Program-made: the position numbers and the translations under genes | The notes under the pieces: generated by a model | The model's input: the letters and a program-made list of their open reading frames with translations, nothing else | What the model was told of the DNA's origin: nothing | Database searches by the model: none | DNA from: Branchiostoma floridae | Lineage: Eukaryota > Chordata > Leptocardii > Amphioxiformes > Branchiostomatidae | NCBI RefSeq assembly: GCF_000003815.2 | Contig: NC_049981.1 | Location: 17,464,559 to 17,528,558 of the forward strand | DNA length: 64,000 nt | Reading direction: 5' to 3' | In this document: one piece after another, positions 37,501-49,500 of the stretch | Layout: the number at the start of each line of letters is the position of its first letter | Position numbering within the stretch: the stretch's first letter is position 1

Positions 37501-40500
37501 AACGGCAAATGAGCATTGATTTTTCCACATTTCGGTTGTAGCACTTCTAAATAATGACGCGGTCGTTTGGCGTGATTTCGTGTCCAGACGAGACCTTGTC
37601 GTGACACGGACATTGCCCCCATGTCAACAGTTCACTGCAAAGTCCAGATTTATTCATTCCTTAACAAAGTCATCATAATAAATTTGGCAACTTAATAATA
37701 ACCGACTCCAAGTAACCTTCCGGTAAAATGCAATTACCGTACCATATGGTAGAAGGGGGGATACAGTCGGGAGTACATAACAAAAGGACCCTACAGCGCT
37801 GAAGGCGAATTTACGGCTAGTTTTACGACAACATCAGCCCCTATTGAACCATTATTGGAGTTTCCAGCACAGCTGGGGTTCGTGAATATGGGAACGGAAC
37901 ATTGTGGGGATGAAAAGCGAAATGTGACATCATCTATTATTGGATAAGCTACAGCTTTACGCTTGATACAACGTACTGTGACATTTATTGTGATTTCAAT
38001 CTGATATAGTCCAAATGAATACGATACGCCGAACGGATGACCATATTTTCATGGACGAATAATGGGAGTTTCTTCAATAGAGTAAAGCTGAAATCATGTA
38101 AATCTGTTTCGTTCGTCTTCCTTTACAAACTATTGCAAGTAAGTGTAACGTTACATGTATATTTTTGAAAAGCATGAACATCAAATATTTTCTTCTGGCG
38201 TTGGAATGAAGGTTTTACAGCACGTTTTATGGCGTTCCGAGTCGCTAAGATTATATTATATACCTGTTTAAGTTTAGAAAACAGATATAACATGTACATG
38301 ATGTAACAATATATTAATATACGATCAGATATAATAAATTTTACAACTCACAAGAAACTTGCAGGTAACGTTATATCATGTTGTCTGAAATGTGCATTGT
38401 TATGGGTGGACTCTACAAATTTGCATAGGCATGGTTTGAGAAGAGAGAATACATGGAATATAAGTTAAACACAGCCTCTCTATAATTATGTTTGCGTAAG
38501 CAGCAAACATATTGTTTTTCCTCAGGTCTTCTTCCAAAACGCAGGAAAAGCTCGGGCTCAACCATGCTCTTTACGTTTCCAGCTTTTTGATTGGCCAGAA
38601 AGGGCTTTTCGCGAAGACACGTCACATGTGAACGTATAAAAAAAAAACGCTTGCTCAAACCGGGATCCAATGAAAACACAGATGACAAAGTTAAATGCAG
38701 CTTTTTAATTGGCTGAAACTGTAGGCTTATCGTCGAATGAACCAATGAACGCACAGGACTGAAACCTGCCTGTCCGAATTGTGCAGTCTAAGGCAATAAG
38801 GTTAAAAATCCGCTAAAAGTTCCGTAATGCAACGTGGCATAGTGGGGAGTCAAACAGCACCATACACTGGAGGGCGCAGGATCGAATCCCGCGGGGGAGT
38901 TTTTTTATTCTCCATTTTAGACATGTATCTTGTATTTACAACGTATTCATCTTGATAACAGGGCATCGTTCGTTTTACACGCCTTTTTTATTTTTTATTT
39001 TTTACAAAAGACGTGTGGGTCGCTACCGACCGTAGACCACAGACGGTCCGTGTGTGGAGTGGGGCTCACCAATGCCTCGTCTTTCTTGTTGTATCTTTTC
39101 TTGCAATTTTTCCTCTCTTTTTCCTTCGCAAACATCCTGCATTTTTTTCAAAAATGTTGCTTTTCTAGTTCTATTTCAGATATCTCACGCAATGCATTTT
39201 CCCATATTTGGAAAGGATATGTACTAAAGATCCTTTTTACTTCAGTAATAATGTAATTTTTAATGGGCATGTTACAAGTAACGGCTATGTAGGACACTGT
39301 CTGAATTGTGCCTATTTAATGATTATTGTTGATAGAATGTTGAATATATATAGTTACATAATATATACTCCGCACACTTACTTTTCTAACGGTGACGACT
39401 AATTGATACGTATCCACTTATAATTAACGTTAAATACTGTAAAAAAAATCACACTTTTTTTGTCAAACATTTATTTTCATCACACTAGGACAACACCCAC
39501 ATAATCAAATGAACATAACCTTAATTATCTATTGCAGTCAATAAGTGATAATATGCTAAAGCCATTTAAAAAAACGGTACTTGGGAATGTACATTTTTTT
39601 GTATACGTAATATTGTTAAAAAAATGAACACAGGCTACTCTGCGCTTTACATTTCGACATTATGATATGCGGAAAATAAACCTGACACGTTGTATTATAA
39701 GAACGTAAATTTGCACCGAGTCGATCGTTACTGATGTAAATGAATGCCACCTTTGTCACAGCTACTTTATGTACTACAGTATGTAATCATATCCGACCCG
39801 TACGGGGATATGCCGCTGACCTAAACAATGTGATTATAAACTGTGACTGTTTGAAGTACGTCTGTCAGATAGAGATACGCCAAAGTGCTGTACCCATTAC
39901 CTGACGTGTAGTCTTCACTAAGTCTTATCCAAATCTCCGGCTATCTACCCTATAATTTCCAGGGACTGTAATTGAAAACACAAGCTTTTACGTAGATCTA
40001 ACTGCATCAGAATGCCTTTAACGTGCAATACATAGGAATTGTTGTCATTTAAGATAAACAATGGCCATGTTTAAATTTTTCGATTTCATTCCTATTAAGT
40101 ATGTGACTGTAGCGTTGTCGCGAACGTAATATCAATTACCATGAACGCTCTTTTTACTCGTTTCCGAGAAATCAAATCCCCCTGAAATAAAGCCAGGTTT
40201 TGACCACACTATTACCTAACGGTGTGCTAATCTATTACACACAAATTATCTGTCACCCTCCCCTTTAGCCGTAGAGTCTTATCGGTTGTTTCCCCTCTCC
40301 AATCAACCAATCACCGGGCCAGAACGGCACGAGTATTACACATCACTGTATTATGGGAGATAAGAACTAGACATGCAATGTTTTCCAGAACATACAGAAT
40401 GTTTTCTCCGTAGTACTTTGTCAAGGTCCTCGCACACAATACTACATCATGAGTCTCGCACTACAGCATTGTGTGCGGGTAAAAAAGAGACGAAACTAAG

Positions 40501-43500
40501 GCCCCAGACCATAACAGGTACCAGATAATCTATGCAACTGGATTCATTTATTGAATTCCTGCGATGATAAATATGTTTTGTGAATCTTTTCAATAGTCCT
40601 GACCAAATCAGTTTCTTTTGTGAGATGTTTTTGTTTTTGGCATCCGTCTGTCTCGGAAGACAATGGTAGGCAGACAGGGTGGGTTTAAGGCGACCCGTCT
40701 GCCTGGCCTGCACTTTTTAAGGTGAAGGAGGGGTGTGCACTTCCTTCTCCACCACCCTCTCGTCCACTGGCGCACTAAGTCCTACAGGGGCAATTGTTTG
40801 CAACGTGTAAGACGGCCCCAGCAGATGCAGGTTTGTTATTTGGAGTTTCCGTCTCCTAGGAGGACTTCCGACCAAGGATGTAAGGGGTTCCTCCTACCCC
40901 TGACTCGTGTGTCATGGCGGGTGCGTCATGCCCGAACATGCCCCTATGGCCTGTCACCACAACAAAGGCCTGTCACTGCCACTAGCCGAAGCTATGTACT
41001 CATTTACACCTGAGTTAGGTGAGGAAAGTCGTGTAAAGTGCCTTTCCCAAGGGCACAAGATCGGTGACACGGCAAGCGGATTTGAACCCGGGACCTCTCG
41101 GGCCTGAGTGACCAACGCGCTCCCGATCGTGCCACGCGGTCCCACAGAGATGTAATATGGGCATTATCTAAGGAAAGTAAACTCAAACAACTTTCTCCAT
41201 TAATGGAGCTGTCACTCTAAATCTATAAGAAGAAGAAACAGAATAGAAGAAGAACATAGCAGCAAAAGCAATAGGTTTTCCCTATCGGGAAAAATACAAA
41301 TATCCCCGTTGGCTGGCATGCAACCTGAAAACAAGCTGTCCGGTGTCACGTCAAATAATTCCGTTGTCAAGTAATTGTCAAAAAAGGTAATGGGCCTTCA
41401 TGGAGTTAGGGTTATGGTTGAATTGGATTAGGATTTGTTAGGGTTAGATTAGAGTTAGGATAATGCCAAGGGAATGATTAGAATTACGGTTAGGTTCAGA
41501 TTAGGGTTAGGACTCCTAATATAAGCAATGTACCTTCAAAGTTGTCTTCTTCCCTTTTTGCATAATAATTCATAGTTAGGATAAACTTGTTCTACAACTA
41601 TATCTTTTTTGCATATCAATTCACAGCTAAGATATAAAAACTCTCTCCAGCAATATTTCTCCAGTGTCACTGACGAAAGACGCCGGATGGCTGTCTGAAG
41701 CGGCTGACCGTTTCCAAAATCATATCTACTTGCTTGAGTGACTGCTTTTTGGCATACCTTCAACTATTTTGACAAAAGGTAGTTATTTGGCATGACACCG
41801 GGCATCAATACTAGTGTGCTTGAAGTTCCCCAGCCCAGTCAGACAGCATATTGATCGTCCAGAAAGGGTAACGGCTGGGGCTGATGAAGTGACTGTCATT
41901 TAAGAGCAGACAGCATCATCCATCACGACTTGTGCTAGTTATGGCCACTTACCGCTCACTCAGGACGGGTAACGAGGAAGCTAACATCAAACCGTGCGTA
42001 CGAGGGGCGCTCAATAACTTCTCAGCTTTATCTGAAAGTTACAAATAATACTATAGCATGACAGTAAAGAATAAGCCTTTTGTTAGTATAAACCCAGGAG
42101 TGGTCTATACTTTGCAGGCGATGCCCATTTTAAAATCAGACATAGCCACATGTACTGAATTTATCAGCGTCGATACCGATCTACTCTACGATAGTCTTGA
42201 AAAAAAATGGAATTTTGAACATCTCCATTCTGAGATAGGTTTTTGTCTATATCTTCCTGTTATTTTTCTTACCCAGGATGCTCCCTGCTTGGTAAAGGCG
42301 TGTCCGCCATGTTGAGTTGCACGTCCTGCCCAGCCAACTACGCGCTACAGACGGTGGGGAACTCCCTGCACATCCCGCACATCTTCGTGTCGCGTGATGA
42401 CAACTGTCGAGTCATGTACAGCAAGGGCTACACACTGAGCATGCGCCCTTCACAAGAGGAGGTCGATCGGCACCTTGTTGACGTCATCACTCAGATGAAG
42501 TGGAAGAGCATGATGGTCTTTTTCGACGACTATTATGGTATGTAAAATAATAGAGTTCCACGAGCTCATTCTTTCAAAACTGAAGTAGTTACACCAGCGA
42601 TCTGCTCTAAAGAGACCCTGACTGCCGCTAATTTCAAAGCAGTACCCAGCTGCTCAATTGTACTACGCGTGCAATCTGGCTTTGATTTCAGATAAATTAT
42701 AAGTTTTACTCATGAACTATTGATGCAGGGTTGAACTTTCTTCTCTAAATGCAGTAAAAAATAAAAGGGCCCGTGTTTTTGATGATATTTTCTGCACATT
42801 TCTAAAGCTAGAAAGTCCTTTATCTTACTCTTTTGCAGACTACTCTCACGTGCAAAGTCTGTTGTCATTGACCCGCAAGACGTTCCTGGAGGTCATTCTC
42901 CTTCGTGTGGAAAAAATTACGGGCGGAAGTGACGTCACAGAGTGGGAGACGAGCGAGAAGGAGTCAACTTTTGTAGAGTACGGAGAAAAACTGCGACGTG
43001 CAGTTGTTTTGTGTTCTGTGAAAAACTCTGTCCGGCTGGTGAAACAGGTGAGGTTTTTGAATAGCACAATTCTTGGTACTGCAGCCATAGGTGACGCTGC
43101 TTACAGATGCAGTAGAATGTTAACCAGTCAGCATTTGCCTGAGGAAGGTGATAGTGTACACACTTTTATACGTGGATGAAGAGAGGTTAAGTGCTTTAAG
43201 TGCTTGTCTCTGATGCGTTATAATGACGTTTATTGCATATCCATGGCCCCTTGGGGCTAAATGTGGTCAGTTTAAAACACCAATCGTATGCCATGGGATT
43301 CGAACTGTGTAGGTATTGCATAGGAGCGATTTCTGTCAATCATAGTTACGTCCATTTGTCACTTGTTCGGCATGCTCGTTTCTGTCTCACACTTTTCTTC
43401 TATCGCAGGCGTCAGGGGCGGGGATATTTACTGCAGAACACAACTGGATCATTGCAAACAAGGTGAGCCTCCACACTGAACAAAAGCTGACCCTCATCAG

Positions 43501-46500
43501 TACTAGTTCTAGGAACAAAACATTGTGTTTTCGGTTCCCCCATCAACCATGGGCTATAGAAAAAACCTGCCGACACGAGTCAGTCAGTTTGGGCTGTGTG
43601 CAGGCAAAGTGTATACGATTTTGATCCGATGACAATATTCCAAATTTCGCTACCTTAAAAATGCACAAATATCATGACAACAGCTGCTGCTATGCAAACT
43701 GAGTAACCAGTGCCTGTGAAAGGGAGACAACCATGTCAATTGTAGCTTCTGGAGAAGAAATTGTGATAATCCACATCAAAATGCATGTTCAAAGGAAAAC
43801 AGTAGCCCGTGGGCTTTCTATGCTCTCGTGTTCACCATTGTAAGAAATTAGATTGAGTAAAATAAATAATACTGAAAGCAATTGTTTACCTACAGGAAGT
43901 AACCTTGGAGAAGTTGCGACCCGTTCACGCGTCGTCTGGTGTCTTCACAGTAATGCGCCGTCCCTTGTCTTATAACGAGTACACGAACCGCTTTCTCAGG
44001 CACTGGGCAACACTGGACATTGATGACAAAGACGTTAGGACACTTCAGGACGCAAGAGTGAGTACCTTCGCTATGAACTCAACCCCCCCCCCCCCTCAAT
44101 GGTTTCTACTATTTTAGTAAGTAGTGTTTCAACACGTGAGTCCTGTTGGTCCGTAGCATAGTACAGGAGGCTATTAGTATCTTGGAAGGCCTGCCAACTT
44201 TTCTTTAAAAATTGTTCAGAGACGGGAGACGATATCCACTTCCAAAAGCCTTTTCCCAATGCTGACGTCGACGTCACATGTGCATAAGGTCTCGTGTCTA
44301 GAGTTATTGGGCCGGAGATTTGTTAAGGACTGAGCGATTAAGTTGAAAATCCCGGTCCAGTCTCTTGAGTTGGAGAACAGTTTGATTTGTTAATAACATT
44401 TCTCATTCTCACTTTTCTACCCAGTTATCTGCAGCATACATGTATGACGCCGTACATCTTCTAGCCAGCGCGTTTTCTTCCCTTCTGAACACGAGGGGCT
44501 GGATAGGACCCAATCGACTCACGTACGGTCTTGGCTTAATCTATACTTGGACGCAATCACCAGCATTTGCCATTTGGTACTTACCAGGCTGAGCTTTTAG
44601 CTTCCAGACGAAATGTCGACATCTAAAATCGACAAAATGTTTCAGAGTTAGTGCAAAATCTTGAACCCTTCAAACGTCCAATACCTTCCATTATGTCTAT
44701 TCATTACGCCATAGTGGTGAAGCAACCACGTACGGCAAGAATGGCCTTCGTCGGTTAGTGCTGACGATGGCAAAACCTTAATTCACATCAGTCCTGTAGC
44801 ATCGGCTATGGCTAAAACAGTCCTAGCTTATCTAAGAACAACGGTGTCTGGCGCATAGGGCACATCACTTACTTCAGCTGTTGCAAATCCATTCATGTAC
44901 GGACCAAAAGAGAAAACCAAGTATTTATAGGGCTCATGGTGCAAAACAAACCATAAAGGACGTAGGTTTATATATAAATTTAATTTATCTGGTTGGCTAA
45001 GTATAACGTTCTAGTATACTATTAATAATACTATGTAACTCGTGCATTATTCCCTAAACGTCTGTATTCATGTTAAATTTTTAATTTAAAGTCCTACAAT
45101 TCACGACTTGTTTCTATCCCATCGAGGCATAAGGGATCTAGCAATAACGGTCTTTCATCATTATTATTCAGGTGTAAAACGGATGCATTGACACCTTGGA
45201 ATGGCGGCCTGATGTTCATGGACACACTTAGACAGGTAAGACCCCTATAGATAAATCAATCAATCTGTAAATCAATCAATCAATCAATCAATCAATCAAG
45301 CAACATACTGGTTATACCCGAATCAATCAATCAATCAATTAAGAAGTGGATTTGAAATTGATGAAGCAATGTAGAAGTTAGACCCCAATGCATCAATAAA
45401 TACTCCACTTAATCCAATAATCAATAATCAGGCATTATGTTCTGATTAGAAAATATACAACATGTCTTTTCGGCACATTGGTACTAAAGTCAATCTAAGT
45501 ACAGCAGAAATATGACTGGTACAAATGGAGAACTGAGAAACTGTTACATGTATATGTACTTTCAAAGTATTCCTATATATAGCCTGATTTAATCGCGCTT
45601 CTTAGGCCCGTCCTACATTGCCGCGCCCGCGGGGAGGAGTCTACAAGCTCCGGATAGTGAAGTTTGCGTTACACAGACAACAGCAAATCTCATTTCATGT
45701 CACCAAAAAACTTAAAGCAGGATGTTCCTTTCCCGCCGACCTTCGTCAAAAGGTTACTACGAAATGCAGAATAAGAACTTTAATATGTGCTTGACGGACG
45801 TGTTATAACTCTCTAATTGGTCGAACTAGTTCTTGCCATGCTATAATTGATTGAATTGCTAATTGTGATGGACAGTCATGATCTGTCTATAGTTCACGTT
45901 ACCGCGCAGGTGCAGTTCCCAGGAGTCATGGGGAGGTCAAAGTTCGGCGGCAGCGGCTACAACGCCGACGCGCATGTGCAGATCCTGCGACTTGACAGAA
46001 GACAAAACAAGACAAAGATGAAACAGGTAAAGGTGTTGTTCACACATGTGAAGAATGATTTTTCTGTGAGGTGATTCATCGTTCGTATGGCTTGCAATGA
46101 ATGCGGCATCGTGTTGACGTAACAAATAGGGTGTTTTTCCTGAGGGTCGGCCAATGACGTTGTGCAATTTGAGAAGGTTCCGAACTTCATTAAGCTACAT
46201 AACATTTATCCGATGCTGGTGCGGGTGGATCCAATGAAGGCTGTCCGGATATCCAGCTTGTATTGTTCGTCTGCCAACGGATGTTTTGAATTTCGTCACT
46301 CAGATGTCAGATTAAAATTCTATGTCCCTTGCCAAAAAAAGGGTCGGCAGGTTTTTGATAGCATCGGTCGGGTAACCGGAAGCACAACACTTTCTCCATC
46401 ATGCCTCGCACCATCGACAAGAGATTATTCTCTCAGACTGTTCCACAGTCTTCAAGTAACCCAAACAGATGATGTTGAGGGACAATATTGACTAACCGGA

Positions 46501-49500
46501 TACACATCATCACTTGTATCGAATTGCTTTCGGGGAAAAGGACCTGCTGATTTGTCGTCCGTATCGACCCGCTGGAAATAGAGACACGGCAGCAGAATTT
46601 AAAATGGCCTCCAGGCGATAATCATTAGCTTTCTCTTCCTTCACTACTAATATCACGCGGCATCCGCATCGGTACTACTGGCAGTGATGCTGGTATCAGT
46701 AAGATAAGAAGTTAGCATGCTTTTACTGTGGGTAGATTTGACATATGGTCGGATTATATGGATGGCAAAATTTGTTAGTCTAAGAGTTCTTTTTTGCACG
46801 CTCGCATTAGTTTTTGGTTACCCAATATCATTTATACAATTACAATTTAACTTACTATGGAAAATGAACGGCCACCAAACAGGTTCGACACATGTATTGA
46901 CAGTAGATACTGACCTCTAAGTTTACTAGTCTAGTTACCTCCATGAAAAAATGGAGGTATAGTTTTTGGTGTGTCTGTGTGTGTGTGTGTGTGTGTCTGT
47001 CTGTCTGTGTGTCCGCATATTTGTGGTCATCATAACTTGAGAACCTCTTGATGGACTACGATGATATTTAGTATGTGGGTAGGGGTTGGGAAGACGAAGG
47101 TCTAGGTCAATTTTGGCCCCCCTGGTGTGTGACCTTGGTACTGCAGCGCAACTTCCGGTTTGCTATCTCGGTGTTCTGAACATGCTATGGTCAAGATTTT
47201 TAAGTATTAGATAGCTCTTGTGCTCAGGAAAAAATGACCCAAGTTTGGGCCCCCTAGCGTCTAGTTTTGGGATAGCAGGGGCATTTTTGTCAAAACTTCT
47301 GACGAGGATAACTCAAGAAGGGAACAACGGATTTTCATGATTTTTGGTATGTAGGTACCTTAGACAATGTTGTACAAGATAAAATACTAATTATGCAAAA
47401 TAGGATTACATTTGCATAATTAATGAGAATATTCTATCATAGCAGTTTTTTCAATGTATCTCTTGTCCCGTACGTGATATGGTCGTGACATTTGGGTGGT
47501 AGATAGCTTTTAGCGTCATGACAAAGTGGGGCAAGTTTCAGTCCCCTAACATTCAATTGTGGAACTGCAGGGGCGTTTTTGTCACGACACTCCAAAGAGG
47601 ATAACTGCAGAAAGGAACGGCGGATTGCCTGCATTTTAGGTATGCAGGTAGCCTAGGCAAAGATGTTCATAATGATATGCATTTTATACAAATAAGGATT
47701 TAATTTGCTTAATTAATGAGGAAATAATATAATTCCATTGTTTGCAATAACTGGACTTCGATAAATGTAACACTTGTTAATCATAATCGGTGGAACATAT
47801 GCAGATATCAAATATGCAAATGAGGACCTTATTTGCATAACTAATGCAAAAATTGCAAAACAACTTAATGATTAATGATTTGAATTGGGAATTTTACTTG
47901 TGACATGTGTACTGTACGTTGTTCAATTATTAACAACACCATGCATAAATCATGTTAATGTTAACGTTAAGTCATTTGCATAAAATTAACAAAAGCTCTG
48001 AATATTCATGGAGGTATGAGGTCGCCGAACTCTAGTTTATGAGTTGTTTCTTCATGTTTAACTTGCCATCAGATCAGGTAAAACTTATTCTAATCATCTT
48101 CGCCAATATGTTTTCCTTAACAAGATGTTTTTCTGTCTGGAGAATACCTGGATGGATTGTATTGATATCTGGCATGTATGTAGGTCTTGGGGTGAGATTT
48201 TGAAAAGGTATAGATCTTTGGCCCTCTACTGGCGTATGGTATTGCAGCGGAACTTGAGGTTTTGATTTGATATTTGGTGTTTTGGAGAAGAGCATTTGAT
48301 TGGTAGATACGAGTCAGGATATACATGTATGATGTAGGACATAAGAAATAGTTCCATAACCCCTCTATAAAGCGAAATTCAAACAATTATATCATTATAT
48401 TGATACTGTCAAACCTAGGAATTTAGGGCAAAAACATCAGAAATTTGGGGATTACGAGAGTACGGCAGTTGTCACTGTCATATTCAACACGTTTGAATAT
48501 GTCTGAAAGATCAGTGGTTAATTAACTATTTTCTCCTGTCGTTAGGAATACTTCAAACTGTTCGTTAAACCTGAAGTACCCGATATCGATTAAATAGTAC
48601 ATAGGTATTTTATTATCTGATTCACTCCCGCGTAACTAATCTACAGTAAGTTACGATACATATCCTATGACTGTCGTGTGGTAAAGTTGAACTCAATTGC
48701 AATGTGCACACACGAATTGATGTTTGACGTATTTTTCGTTGGGTAAATATTCCTCAGAAGGGTCGTTTTTGGTAGAGATTACAGAATAATTTTGATTTTA
48801 AGTTTAGGTTTAGACAAAACTTGTGACCTTTGCCCCATGTTTTGACTCATAGTTGACCCTTGAATGCTTTGTCATTAAATTGGACCGCAGACCCACTGGC
48901 AAAAACCCTGGTGCCATTTCAGTCTTCTGCCGGTTATAGCTATTTAAAATGGTAAAATTGACCTCCAAATTTTTGTACCACGAGAGACCTGACAAATCTA
49001 GCTTGATGTATTCGTTTCGCTCTTGGACAAAGGCAAGGAAACATGGCACTGCACTCAAGTTCATAACTTATCATAAAAGTACCGAATTCAAAGAACAATA
49101 AACTTAATAAGATAAAGGTAATACCTTTCTGAGACGGTAGGGTCAGTGGGTTGTTCTCCACTAGCTTTGGGACACGGTATGGGAAGGCAGAGCTCATCCA
49201 TGTCCTTAAACCCCCTTTTAAATCCACGAAGGAATTCCGGCGCCCATTTTCACACCTGGGCGGAGTAAGGAAAGTTGTGTGAAGTGGGCACAACATCGGC
49301 GGCATTTCCGAGGATTCGGGTCCAGGACCTCTGAGTTCTGGGCCAAGCACCCTAATCGTTACGTCAACATGACGCCAAATTCAGCTTTGTAATAGGTGTA
49401 GACACTTGAAGTTTAGAACGTAGGTGTGTTTTTCCTGACTTTACCATGTGCTGCAATGGGAAGCTTATTTGACGGCTCCTCTCCTCTTCTGTAGATCGGC

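Larger units (their letters stand above)
31428..42276 (+). other. Receptor intron 2 (10.8 kb), repeat-rich
   Basis: Holds a dead LINE fragment (33100-33335), a CA microsatellite inside a TCCATGAA-family element (34301-34610), two hammerhead-like repeats (37070-37345 and 41530-41765), a tRNA-like SINE head (38828-38905) and SINE copy C (40975-41145). A degenerate TTAGGG-like stretch lies at 41400-41515. I see no additional exon. Confidence 0.55.

Noticed and set aside
41400-41515. Interstitial telomere array
   Set aside because: TTAGGG-like words occur but are irregular and mixed with other sequence. There is no tandem array, so it is at most a degenerate simple repeat.
46162-46491. 109-codon open frame in receptor intron 9
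   Set aside because: No recognisable domain and no suitable donor or acceptor. Exons 9 and 10 join in phase without it.
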